DNA of 64,000 bases from contig OX638292.1 of assembly GCA_951812285.1 (NCBI GenBank), positions 1,878,501-1,942,500 on the forward strand, read 5' to 3'. Numbering within the stretch: the first letter of the stretch is position 1; each line of letters starts with the position of its first letter. Shown here piece after piece: positions 25,037 through 33,132 of the stretch. The position numbers were made by a program, and so were the translations under genes. This stretch comes from an uncultured Dehalococcoidia bacterium (GTDB lineage Bacteria; Chloroflexota; Dehalococcoidia; Lucifugimonadales; UBA1127). A model generated the notes under the pieces. The model saw nothing but the letters and a program-made list of their open reading frames with translations, made no database searches and had not been told where the DNA came from.

Positions 25037-25070
25037 AGCGCCCCCGGGTCATGTGTGACCCGGGGGCGCT
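25037..25070. terminator. Strong bidirectional terminator hairpin
   Basis: A perfect 15-bp stem AGCGCCCCCGGGTCA/TGACCCGGGGGCGCT with loop TGTG, between the convergent permease and amidohydrolase genes; followed by CGTTGTCCTG on the plus strand. Confidence 0.8.
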
Positions 25071-25106
25071 CGTTGTCCTGTTCCCGCAGACCCGCTGGCC
25101 TGCGCC

Positions 25107-26099
25107 TTAGACGAGCTCGCCCACCTTGGTGAAGACCTTGAGCGGGTTGCTGTGGAAGATGGTCCGCTTGTCGTCGTCCGTCAGAAACTCCAGCCCGTCG
25201 ATCGTGCGCACCAGGTCGTCGCCCGGCCGCCCCGTCTCCGGCCGCACCGCGCGCCCCGAGCCGGGCACCTCAGTGCCGAAGCACATCTGGCTCACCCCGC
25301 GCTGCTTGATGGCCGCCTCCAGGAACACCGGGTCCAGCGCGTTGCTGTCGTAGAAGAGGTTCTCGCTGAAGTCCTTGTCCGGCCCCGAGTGCTGGTAGTC
25401 CGTCGGGATGAACCGCTGCAGCGCGCCGCCGCAGTGGCAGATGCAGACCTTCAGGTCCGGGTACCGGTCGAACACGCCGCCGTACATGTACAGCATGCTG
25501 GCGATGTACTCTTCCACCACGTTGTTGATCTGGTAGTTGGCGGGCACCACCTCCAGCCGCGGGTCCTCCGACGGGCACGGGTGCACCAGCACCTGAACGC
25601 CCAGCTCCAGGCACTTCTCGTACAGGTCGAACCAGTATGGCTCGTGAACTCCGGGGGCCGTGCGCTTGCCGTCCGGGTCGGGGTTCAGGTAGCAGCCCAC
25701 GAACCCCAGCTCGTTGACCGTGTACTCCAGCTCCTCGAGCGTGTGCTTGGTGTCCGGCGCGCTGGCGTCCTGCGGCAGGTGCGTCATCCCCGCGAACCGG
25801 TCCGGGTGCAGCCGCACCGACTGCGCGATGTGGTCGTTGGTTGCCCGCGCCCACGACCGCTGCAGGAACATGGGCATCCACTGCCACTGGTCGACCGGCC
25901 GCGGCCCGACGAGCTGGAAGTCGATCAGCCGGTCGTCCATGTCGGCGAGGTGGCGCTGGAAGGCGGGCTCCGCGACGTCGTCCGGAATGTTCATCTTGGC
26001 CGGCGTCCGGTTGGACATGAGCCCGGCGGCGAACTGCCGCACCTGCGGGGGACGTGAAACGTGGCCGTGGACGTCGACTACCTTAATTCCGTTCCACAT
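25107..26099 (-). CDS. Amidohydrolase 2 family (ACMSD/decarboxylase-like)
   Basis: A 330-aa metal-dependent TIM-barrel hydrolase or decarboxylase of the amidohydrolase-2 family, which includes aminocarboxymuconate semialdehyde, gamma-resorcylate and 5-carboxyvanillate decarboxylases. Metal ligands visible: HGH near the N-terminus (VDVHGHVS), His in QVLVHPCPSE, His in ICHCGGALQRF and a late Asp/Glu region (MCFGTEVPGSG). AGGAG 8 nt upstream fixes the ATG. It follows a small 63-aa gene and is transcribed divergently from two Rieske oxygenase genes, suggesting a shared aromatic pathway. Confidence 0.85.
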   Translation of the reverse strand: MWNGIKVVDVHGHVSRPPQVRQFAAGLMSNRTPAKMNIPDDVAEPAFQRHLADMDDRLIDFQLVGPRPVDQWQWMPMFLQRSWARATNDHIAQSVRLHPDRFAGMTHLPQDASAPDTKHTLEELEYTVNELGFVGCYLNPDPDGKRTAPGVHEPYWFDLYEKCLELGVQVLVHPCPSEDPRLEVVPANYQINNVVEEYIASMLYMYGGVFDRYPDLKVCICHCGGALQRFIPTDYQHSGPDKDFSENLFYDSNALDPVFLEAAIKQRGVSQMCFGTEVPGSGRAVRPETGRPGDDLVRTIDGLEFLTDDDKRTIFHSNPLKVFTKVGELV

Positions 26100-26166
26100 A
26101 GGAAACACTCCTATGGGCGGCTGCCCGCCCCGTCAAATAAGGGAGACGATGAGGGTTGGGGCTCGA

Positions 26167-26358
26167 CTAGGTCTTGGTGCCGACCAACTCACCGGCGGTG
26201 ATGTAGGCCTCGCCCATGGACTTGAACGTCTGCGTCTCGCCGCCGCAAACGACCTCGTACGAGGGCTGCGGGCCGCCGTCGTTCGCCTCGAACAGCTCTG
26301 CGGTGCCCTTGGGACCCTCAACCGTGGTAAGGAGCGTCCGGTTAGATCCGCTAGTCAT
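26167..26358 (-). CDS. Small conserved-looking hypothetical protein
   Basis: A 63-aa protein starting MTSGSNRTLLTTVEGPKGTA, with a central ELFEANDGGPQPSYEVVC segment and a single Cys. It has AAGGAGAGGG upstream of the ATG and the best promoter in this region (26446-26474), and it lies 67 bp before the amidohydrolase on the same strand, so it is probably the first gene of that unit. No recognised domain. Confidence 0.65.
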   Translation of the reverse strand: MTSGSNRTLLTTVEGPKGTAELFEANDGGPQPSYEVVCGGETQTFKSMGEAYITAGELVGTKT

Positions 26359-26445
26359 TTCCCTCTCCTTGGCTAGAGTAATTCCGGCCCGATTCCGGCC
26401 TTCAGAACACACCTCATCCAAGCCGGTGAAGGGCCTCGGCGCCGA

Positions 26446-26474
26446 ATGATATGCAGGGCTGTTGCCCATGTCAA
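26446..26474 (-). promoter_or_regulatory. Promoter for the 63-aa gene and amidohydrolase
   Basis: Consensus -35 TTGACA (26469-26474), 17-bp spacer, -10 TATCAT (26446-26451) on the minus strand. Confidence 0.62.
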
Positions 26475-26518
26475 GGGAATGAAGCGCGCTATCCCCGCAT
26501 ACGCGTGCGCCGCGCGTG

Positions 26519-26547
26519 TTGACATAGTCGCTGCCAGTGCATACCAT
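26519..26547 (+). promoter_or_regulatory. Promoter for the tandem Rieske genes
   Basis: Consensus -35 TTGACA (26519-26524), 17-bp spacer, -10 TACCAT (26542-26547); leader of about 45 nt to the ATG at 26600. It is back-to-back with the divergent promoter, with 44 bp between the -35 boxes, where a regulator could sit. Confidence 0.52.
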
Positions 26548-26599
26548 CCCGAAAACCGCCGTATTTGTACCTTCTCAACAGCAGAAAGAGGGAAGCACC

Positions 26600-27901
26600 A
26601 TGCTCAGTCAGCAGGAAAACGAGTACCTCACGCATACCAACCGCGGCACCCCCATGGGCGAGCTCTTCCGCCGCTACTGGCAGCCCTTCCTCCTCTCCGA
26701 CGAGCTGCCCGACAACGACGGCGCGCCCGTCCGCGTCAGACTCCTCGGCGAGGACCTCATCGCCTTCCGCGACTCCGACGGCCGTGTCGGCCTCGTCGCC
26801 GAGTCGTGCCCGCACCGCGGCGCATCGCTCTTCTTCGCCATCAACCAGGAACGCGGCCTGATGTGCATCTACCACGGCTGGAAGTACGACGTCGACGGCA
26901 ACTGCGTCGACATGCCGTCAGACATGCCAGGCAGCGCCTTCAAGGAGAAGGTGCACCTCACCTCCTACCCCACCATCGAGTCTGCCCGCGTCATCTGGAC
27001 GTACATGGGCCCGGCCGACAAGCAGCCGCCACCGCCGAACTACTACATGAACATGCTCCCGGAGGAGAACGTCATCGCCCAGCGGACGCCCATCTACTGC
27101 AACTACCTCCAGAGCATGGAGGGCAACCTCGACTCCACCCACCTCGGCACGCTGCACATGTACTACGACAACCTGAAACCCGCCGACCTCGAGTACGACA
27201 AGCCGGGCCACCCGACGCCGCGCTTCTCGCAGTACATCACCGGCACGGAGAAGTACGCCCGCATCGACGTGCAGGACACCGACTACGGCTACCGGCTCAT
27301 CGCCGTCCGCAAGACGCCCAACGGCAACCAGCACGTCCGCATCAACTGCCTCGCGCTCCCCATCATGTCGTGGATCGCCGCGCCGCGCGGCCTCGGCAGC
27401 ATCTTCACCCAGCTCCCCATCGACGACTACAACTGCATGCGCATCGGCTGGCGCTGCAGCCCCGACCGCCCCTTCTCCGACCAGGAGCGCACCAGTGCGG
27501 CCTCCCAGAGCATGATGATGGACCCCAACAACCCCAAGCTCCGCCTCAAGCGGCTCGACAACGACTACCTGCAGGACCGCGCCGCCCAGAAGTCCAAGCA
27601 CCCGCCGGGCATCTGGCCGGGCGCCGAGCAGGACTACTGCGTCACCGAGACCATGGGCCCCATCTACGACCGCACCAAGGAGCACCTCTACCACGGCGAC
27701 GCCGCCATCGTCCGGCTGCGCCAGATGCTCGGCAAGGCCTCTCGCGACCTCCAGGAGGGCATCGAGCCCCCGGGCGTCAACGGCGAGATCGCCTACCACA
27801 AGATCCGCTCCGAGGACATCGTCATCGGCCCGGACGACGACCCGTGGCTCGTCGCCGCTGACGCCGGTGAGTCGGCAACGCGCGGCCAGCGGCTGCGCTA
27901 G
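26600..27901 (+). CDS. Rieske non-heme iron oxygenase, first of tandem pair
   Basis: A 433-aa ring-hydroxylating oxygenase or O-demethylase alpha subunit. [2Fe-2S] ligands are Cys70, His72, Cys89 and His92 (CPHRGAS, CIYHGWKY). The mononuclear iron site is EGNLDSTHLGTLH. The C-terminal LigXa-type region carries TETMGPIYDRTKEHLYHGD. It starts MLSQQENEYLTHTNRGTPMG, almost the same as the next gene, and most residues match by eye. Its own promoter is at 26519. No ferredoxin or reductase gene is adjacent. Substrate unknown. Confidence 0.94.
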   Translation: MLSQQENEYLTHTNRGTPMGELFRRYWQPFLLSDELPDNDGAPVRVRLLGEDLIAFRDSDGRVGLVAESCPHRGASLFFAINQERGLMCIYHGWKYDVDGNCVDMPSDMPGSAFKEKVHLTSYPTIESARVIWTYMGPADKQPPPPNYYMNMLPEENVIAQRTPIYCNYLQSMEGNLDSTHLGTLHMYYDNLKPADLEYDKPGHPTPRFSQYITGTEKYARIDVQDTDYGYRLIAVRKTPNGNQHVRINCLALPIMSWIAAPRGLGSIFTQLPIDDYNCMRIGWRCSPDRPFSDQERTSAASQSMMMDPNNPKLRLKRLDNDYLQDRAAQKSKHPPGIWPGAEQDYCVTETMGPIYDRTKEHLYHGDAAIVRLRQMLGKASRDLQEGIEPPGVNGEIAYHKIRSEDIVIGPDDDPWLVAADAGESATRGQRLR

Positions 27902-27931
27902 CGCAAGAGGAAACCCCAAAGGAGGAAGGCA

Positions 27932-29236
27932 ATGCTCACTCAGCAGGAAAACGAGTTCCTGACGCAGACCAACCGTGGCACCCCGATGGGGGAGCTCTTC
28001 CGCCGTTACTGGCAGCCCTTCCTCCTCAAGGAAGAGTTGCCGGTGAACGACGGCGACCCCGTCCGCGTCCGCCTGCTCGGCGAGGACCTGATCGCATTCC
28101 GCGACACCGAGGGGAAGGTAGGGCTCATCCAGGAGGCTTGCCCCCACCGGGGCGCGTCGCTCTACTACGGCCTCAACCGTGACTGCGGCATCATGTGCAT
28201 CTATCACGGCTGGAAGTACGACGTCGACGGCAACTGCGTCGACATGCCGTCCGATATGCCCGGCAGCAGCTTCAAGGAGAAGGTCCACCTGACCTCGTAC
28301 CCGACGCTGGAGTCGGCGGGCGCCATCTGGGCCTACCTGGGCCCGGCCGACAAGCAGCCCCCGCCCCCGAGCTACTGGATGAACCTCCTGCCGGAGGACG
28401 AGGTCGTCGCCAACCGCACTCCCATCTACTGCAACTACCTGCAGAGCATGGAGGGCAACCTCGACTCCACCCACCTCGGCACCCTGCACCACTTCTACGA
28501 CAATGAGATCCCGGAGGACCAGGAGTACGACAAGCCGGGCCACCCCAGCCGCCGGTTCTCCAACTTCATCACGGGCACCGAGAAGTATGCCCGCATCGAC
28601 GTGCAGGACACCGACTACGGCTACCGGCTGATCGCCGTTCGCAAGACGCCCAAGGGCAACCAGCACGTGCGCATCAACTGCCTCGCGCTGCCCGTCATGT
28701 CGTGGATCGCCTCCCAGCGCGGCCTCGGCGGCATCCTCACGCAGCTTCCCATCGACGACCACAACTGCATGCGCATCGGCTTCCGTGTGCGCCCCGGCCA
28801 GCCCTTCACCGAGGAGGAGCGCCAGGCCATTCGCGAGGAGCGCCGAGCCCTCTTCGACCCCATGGACCCCAAGCTGCGCCTCAAGCGCATGGACAACGAG
28901 TTCCTGCAGGACCGCGATGCCCAGAGGTCGGTCCATCCGCCGGGCATCATGCCCATCGCGGAGCAGGACTACTGCGTGACCGAGACCATGGGCGCAATCA
29001 TGGACCGCACCAAGGAGCACCTCTACCACGGCGATGCCGCCATCGTCCGGCTGCGCCAGATGCTCGCCAAGGCCGCCCGCAACCTGCAGGAGGGCATCGA
29101 ACCCCCCGGCGTCCAGGGCGAGATCCCCTACCACAAGATCCGCTCCGAGGACATCGTCATCGGCCCCGACGACGACCCGTGGCTCGTCGCCGCAGACGCC
29201 GGCGAAACGGCAACCAGAGGCCAACGCCTGCGCTAA
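27932..29236 (+). CDS. Rieske non-heme iron oxygenase, second of tandem pair
   Basis: A 434-aa close paralogue of the gene 30 bp upstream, with the same [2Fe-2S] ligand set (CPHRGAS, CIYHGWKY) and iron site (EGNLDSTHLGTLH). Differences cluster in the iron-site surroundings (LHHFYDNEIPEDQE against LHMYYDNLKPADLE) and in residues 310-345 (EEERQAIREERRALFDPMD against DQERTSAASQSMMMDPNN), which could change substrate choice. AAAGGAGGAAGG precedes the ATG. A perfect palindromic terminator follows. Confidence 0.94.
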   Translation: MLTQQENEFLTQTNRGTPMGELFRRYWQPFLLKEELPVNDGDPVRVRLLGEDLIAFRDTEGKVGLIQEACPHRGASLYYGLNRDCGIMCIYHGWKYDVDGNCVDMPSDMPGSSFKEKVHLTSYPTLESAGAIWAYLGPADKQPPPPSYWMNLLPEDEVVANRTPIYCNYLQSMEGNLDSTHLGTLHHFYDNEIPEDQEYDKPGHPSRRFSNFITGTEKYARIDVQDTDYGYRLIAVRKTPKGNQHVRINCLALPVMSWIASQRGLGGILTQLPIDDHNCMRIGFRVRPGQPFTEEERQAIREERRALFDPMDPKLRLKRMDNEFLQDRDAQRSVHPPGIMPIAEQDYCVTETMGAIMDRTKEHLYHGDAAIVRLRQMLAKAARNLQEGIEPPGVQGEIPYHKIRSEDIVIGPDDDPWLVAADAGETATRGQRLR

Positions 29237-29258
29237 CCCACACCCCATCCGCGCATTA

Positions 29259-29290
29259 GAAGGGGCCCGTGCCGCGGCACGGGCCCCTTC
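29259..29290 (+). terminator. Terminator after the tandem Rieske genes
   Basis: A perfect 32-bp inverted repeat, GAAGGGGCCCGTGCCG and its complement, followed by CTTTCC; ends 54 bp after the second Rieske stop. Confidence 0.75.
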
Positions 29291-29360
29291 CTTTCCGCCC
29301 ACATTGGCCCCCGCCAACAACTGCCTTAGCCCCCCAACGCCATCGCGACCCCACCCGTCG

Positions 29361-30240
29361 TTCCCGCGCAGGCGGGAACCCAGGGCAGGGGCGGACGCGA
29401 GGGGCCGTCCCCACCACCAACATCAGCCACTTTCCCCTCCAAGTCCGCCTCCATCCCGGCGGAAACCGGGATCCAGGGGCGGGGCAACCCCGCGACCGAC
29501 CCCCGACGCCGTTCCCACCCATCCCCCTCAACTCCCCTCTCGTCATCCATCACCCTCGTTCGTCATTCCTACCCCCCTTCTCGTCATTCCTGCGAAGGCA
29601 GGAATCCAGAGAAGGGGTGCGGGGCAACCCCACAACCAACCACCGTCGCAATCCCCCACCCCCTCCGCCTCAATCCCGGCGAAGGCATGCCCCGTACCCC
29701 GATACGGGGCCGGGATCCAGGGCCGGGGCAACCCCGCGACCGACCCCCGACGCCATTCCCACCCATCCCCCTCAGCTCCCCCCTCGTCATCCCTCACCCT
29801 CGTTCGTCATTCCTACCCCCCTTCTCGTCATTCCTGCGAAGGCAGGAATCCAGAGGGGCGGGGGGCGGGGCAACCCCACAACCAACCCCCGTCGCAATCC
29901 CCCACCCCCTCCGCCTCCATCCCGGCGGAAGCCGGGATCCATGGGCGGGGCAACCCCACAACCAACCCCCGTCGCAATCCCCCATCCACTTCCGCCTCTA
30001 TCCCGGCGGAGGCCGGGATCCATGGGCGGGGCAACCCCGCGACCGACCCCCGACGCCATTCCCACCCATCCCCCTCAGCTCCCCTCTCGTCATCCCTCAC
30101 TCTCGTTTGTCATCCCTGCCCCTTTCTCGTCATTCCTGCGAAGGCAGGAATCCAGAGGGGCGGGGGGCGGGGCAACCCCACAACCAACCACCGTCACCAT
30201 CCCCCACCCCCTCCGCCTCCATCCCGGCGGAAGCCGGGAT
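29361..30240. repeat. Field of palindromic repeats and longer tandem modules
   Basis: Non-coding stretch dominated by two palindrome families. Family 1, TTCCTGC-GAAG-GCAGGAA: 29587-29604, 29831-29848, 30133-30150, with a variant TTCCCGC-GCAG-GCGGGAA at 29361-29378. Family 2, ATCCCGGC-GGAA-GCCGGGAT: 29453-29472 (variant loop), 29919-29938, 30000-30019, 30221-30240, and an expanded copy 29673-29716 whose loop holds a second stem CCCCGTA/TACGGGG. The palindromes are set in longer near-identical modules: type A (GGGGCAACCCCGCGACCGAC...) from 29479, 29725 and 30026, and type B (GGGGCAACCCCACAACCAACC...) near 29621, 29867, 29947 and 30168. REP-like elements of this kind are usually spread by RAYT-type transposases; none is in the window. 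Confidence 0.85.
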
Positions 30241-30710
30241 CCATGGGCGGGGCAACCCCGCGGCCGACACTCCGGGCATCCGCCACACCCACTCGGGGTT
30301 CCCGTTCAACTCTGCCACCCCCCCCCCAACCCTGACACATCCCCATTGCCCCAACGACGCCGTCTCCGCTACCGTCTACCCATGGAAAACGCAAACGCTC
30401 CCCTCAACGGGTCCATCCGCTACGTCCAACCTGACAGGCCGCTAGTGTTCTCCTTGGCGCCCTCATCCCTGTCAGAGGTTGGGTACGCGAAGGGGGAGTC
30501 AGAGGGGAAAACGCACAAAATATCTGTCTTGAATCTGAAATGCGACACTTCCCCTACTAAACCAAGGGGAAACAACCTCCGGCGCAGCTACGGGAGAATC
30601 ATGGACAAATCCAAACGAATGGCGGGTGCCGTCATCCCGGCGGAAGGGGTTGACACCCAACCCCCTGCCCGCCATGTTGGACTCAATCGGCACGCCCGGC
30701 TGAAGAGGAC
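30241..30710. other. Intergenic stretch before recN without a supported gene
   Basis: This part of the 29237-30710 gene-free region is not repeated. It contains a 115-codon plus-strand frame from 30382 with no ribosome site, poor codon use and no recognisable motif, which I do not call. Near 30645-30668 a GGGGTTG/CAACCCC hairpin follows a partial family-2 repeat half (TCATCCCGGCGGAAGGGG). No convincing promoter for recN was found. Confidence 0.6.
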
Positions 30711-32528
30711 ATGCTGCACGTCCTGACCATCACCGACTACGCGCTCATTGACCACCTGGAGCTTACCTTTGCGCCCGGCCTCAACGTCCTGACCGGCGAG
30801 ACTGGCGCGGGCAAGTCCATCATCGTCGACGCCATCGGCCTCCTCCTCGGCAAGCGCGCCGAGGAGGGGCTCATCCGCGCCGAGGCCCGCCAGGCCCGCG
30901 TAGAGGGCCTCTTCGCCCTCTCCCCGGCCGAGGCCGACGCGGTGTCCGACCTCCTCGAAGAGGCAGGCCTGCCCTCCGACGAGGCCGGGGAGATCGTCGT
31001 CGTCCGGGAGCTCAACCACCAGGGACGCAATGTCTGCCGCGTCAACGGCTCCATCGTGCCCCTCCGCGTCCTGACCGCGCTGGGCGAGCGCCTCGTCGAC
31101 ATCCACGGGCAGGGCCAGCAGCTCCCGCTCCTCAACGTCCGCACGCAGCTCGCCATCCTCGACCGCTTCGCCGGGCTCGACCCGCAGGCCGCCGAGGTCG
31201 CCGGCGACGTCGGCCGCCTGCGCGCCGCGCGGCAGGAGCTCGCCGCCCTCCGCACCGACGAGCGCGAGCTGGCCCGCCGCGCCGACCTGCTCCGCTTCCA
31301 GACAGACGAGATTGCGGCCGCCCGTCTGCAACCTGGCGAGGACGACCGGCTCGAGGCCGAGCGCACCGTCGCCGCCAATGCTGAGCGCCTGCAGGCCCTC
31401 GCCGCCCAGGCCTACGACGCCCTGTACGTGGGCGACGACCGCGCCGCCGCCGTGGATAGCCTGAGCGCTGCGGCGCAGGCCGTCGCGGGCCTCGCCAACG
31501 TGGACCCGTCGGTAGAGTCCCTGCGCGGCGACGCAGAGTCCCTCGTCATCCAGGCGCAGGAGCTCGCCCGCTCCCTGCAGTCATACCGCGATGGCGTGGA
31601 GGTGGACCCCGCCCGCCTGCAGGAGATCGAGGACCGGCTGGAGGTCATCCGCCGGCTCAAGCACAAGTACGGCGCAACCATCGAGGAGGTCATCAGCTTC
31701 GGCGAGGAGGCCGCCGCCGAGCTCGATGGCATCGCCCACAGCGGCGAGCGCGCCGAGGCGCTGGAGGCCGAGGAGCGCGAACTGCTGGCCCTCATCGGCG
31801 CGCGCTCGGCCGCGCTCTCCCTGCGCCGGCAGGAGGCGTCGGAGCGACTGAGCGCAGCCGTGCAGGCAGAGCTCGCGGACCTCGCCATGGAGTCGACGAC
31901 CTTCCACGTCGCCGTCACCCAGCAGCCGGCGGACGACGGCGCGCCCGTGTCGTGGCCGGACGGCTCCGAGGGCGCCTACGCCTTCGACGCCACCGGCATC
32001 GACCGCGTGGAGTTCCTCCTGTCGCCCGGCCCCGGCGAGCCCCTCCGCTCCCTGGCCGCGACGGCCTCCGGCGGCGAGACCTCGCGGCTCATGCTGGCCG
32101 TAAAGGGCGTGCTCGCCGTGGACGCCGGCCCGCCCACCCTCATCTTCGACGAGGTCGACGCGGGCATCGGCGGGCGCGTGGGCGCGGTCGTGGGCGTCAA
32201 GACGTGGCAGCTCTCGGCCGACCGGCAGGTGCTGTGCGTCACCCACCTGCCGCAGATCGCCGCCTTCGCCGACCAGCACGTGCGCATCGCCAAGGGCGTC
32301 GCGGGAGAGCGCACCGTCACCACGGCCGAGGCGCTCGCGGCGCAGGACGTCGTCGAGGAGCTGGCGCACATGCTCGGCGGCGCGAGCCTCGCCGCGCGGC
32401 AACACGCGCAGGAGATGCTCGAGCGCACCACGCAATGGAAGGGCGCCAACGGCGACTCGCCCGGGCAACTCTCGCTCGAGGGGTTGGCCGCCGGGCTGGA
32501 AGTGGACACCGGCGGGGCCAGCGGCTAG
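30711..32528 (+). CDS. recN: DNA repair protein RecN
   Basis: SMC-like ATPase of 605 aa that acts early in double-strand-break repair. Walker A GETGAGKS is at residues 29-36 in the N-terminal head. Long Arg/Glu/Ala-rich coiled coils fill about residues 150-400. The C-terminal head has the signature TASGGETSRLMLA, Walker B TLIFDEVDAGIGG and the H-loop region VTHLPQIAAFADQH. GAAGAGG precedes the ATG. It is the first gene of a plus-strand run with the selenocysteine peroxiredoxin 36 bp downstream, a sensible stress-response pairing. Confidence 0.97.
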   Translation: MLHVLTITDYALIDHLELTFAPGLNVLTGETGAGKSIIVDAIGLLLGKRAEEGLIRAEARQARVEGLFALSPAEADAVSDLLEEAGLPSDEAGEIVVVRELNHQGRNVCRVNGSIVPLRVLTALGERLVDIHGQGQQLPLLNVRTQLAILDRFAGLDPQAAEVAGDVGRLRAARQELAALRTDERELARRADLLRFQTDEIAAARLQPGEDDRLEAERTVAANAERLQALAAQAYDALYVGDDRAAAVDSLSAAAQAVAGLANVDPSVESLRGDAESLVIQAQELARSLQSYRDGVEVDPARLQEIEDRLEVIRRLKHKYGATIEEVISFGEEAAAELDGIAHSGERAEALEAEERELLALIGARSAALSLRRQEASERLSAAVQAELADLAMESTTFHVAVTQQPADDGAPVSWPDGSEGAYAFDATGIDRVEFLLSPGPGEPLRSLAATASGGETSRLMLAVKGVLAVDAGPPTLIFDEVDAGIGGRVGAVVGVKTWQLSADRQVLCVTHLPQIAAFADQHVRIAKGVAGERTVTTAEALAAQDVVEELAHMLGGASLAARQHAQEMLERTTQWKGANGDSPGQLSLEGLAAGLEVDTGGASG

Positions 32529-32564
32529 AATTCGCTCTGCCCATCACATTAGCGGGAGGAACTC

Positions 32565-33026
32565 ATGGCAATCGACGTCGGACAGCCAGCGCCGGACTTC
32601 ACGCTGGACTCCACCAAGGGAGACCCGGTCACACTCAGCGGGCTCAAGGGCAAGAAGGTGGTGCTGGCCTTCTACCCCGCCGCCTTCACCGGCGGCTGAA
32701 CCAATGAGCTCACCGCTCTCAGTTTGGAGAGCGCAAAGTACGACGAGCAGGACGCGCAGATCCTCGCCATTTCCTGCAACAGCCGGTTCTCACTCAACAA
32801 GTTCGCGGAGAGCCTGAACGACCCCGACTTCCCCCTCCTGGCCGACTTCTGGCCGCACGGCGCCGTGGGCGAGGCGTACGGCGTGTTCAACGCCGAGCGA
32901 GGCCTCAATGCCCGCAGCATCTTCATCCTCGACCGCGACGGCGTCGTCCAGTACGCCAAGCAGTACGAGCCCGGCACCCTGCCGGAGAACGAGGAGCTGC
33001 TGGCGGAGCTGGCCAAGCTAAGCTAG
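32565..33026 (+). CDS. Selenocysteine-containing peroxiredoxin (AhpE/BCP type)
   Basis: Thiol (here selenol) peroxidase of 153 aa reducing hydroperoxides. The frame runs from ATG 32565 through a single in-frame TGA at 32697-32699 (codon 45) to 33026. The sequence around it is FYPAAFTGG-[TGA]-TNELTAL, and in the family the residue at TGA is the peroxidatic Cys (FTGxCTNEL). The Prx Thr is two turns upstream and the conserved Arg is in NARSIFILDRDG. Both flanks are coherent, so this is recoding, not decay. A 7-bp hairpin begins 14 nt after TGA. GGGAGGA lies before the ATG. A Cys in SCNSRF may be the resolving residue, which is uncertain. It lies between recN and trmI. Confidence 0.88.
32714..32733 (+). 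promoter_or_regulatory. SECIS-like hairpin of the first selenoperoxiredoxin
   Basis: Stem CGCTCTC/GAGAGCG (7 perfect bp) with 6-nt loop AGTTTG containing the G-T pair of bases expected in bacterial SECIS loops. The loop begins 21 nt after the TGA, inside the usual range for SelB-dependent elements. Confidence 0.65.
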
Positions 33027-33132
33027 CAAGGCCCCAACAATCGCGGATACCAGCGGGCCGCGCCCCATGTGCTATCGTGGAGGCGCGGCCTCGCTTTGGG
33101 CCATCGAGGACGCAGACCCCGAAGGAGCACAC

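Noticed and set aside
26918..29320. An 800-codon minus-strand open frame across the two Rieske genes
   Set aside because: Antisense to two genes with clear motifs; long open antisense frames are expected at this GC. No domain in the translation and no ribosome site.
29361..30240. CRISPR array
   Set aside because: Repeat units are palindromic, of two kinds, with repeated rather than unique spacers and uneven spacing; no cas genes.
29034..30726. Long plus-strand frames through the repeat field
   Set aside because: The translations are Pro/Arg/Ser-rich repeats caused by palindromic DNA, with no start site or domain.
30382..30726. A 115-codon frame before recN beginning MENANAPLNG
   Set aside because: No ribosome site, no domain, unusual composition, and it overlaps the recN start.
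32565..33026. Reading the TGA-interrupted peroxiredoxin as a frameshifted or dead gene
   Set aside because: Frame, codon use and family motifs continue unbroken on both sides and the stop is TGA exactly at the catalytic Cys position, with a SECIS-like hairpin; the second gene shows the same.
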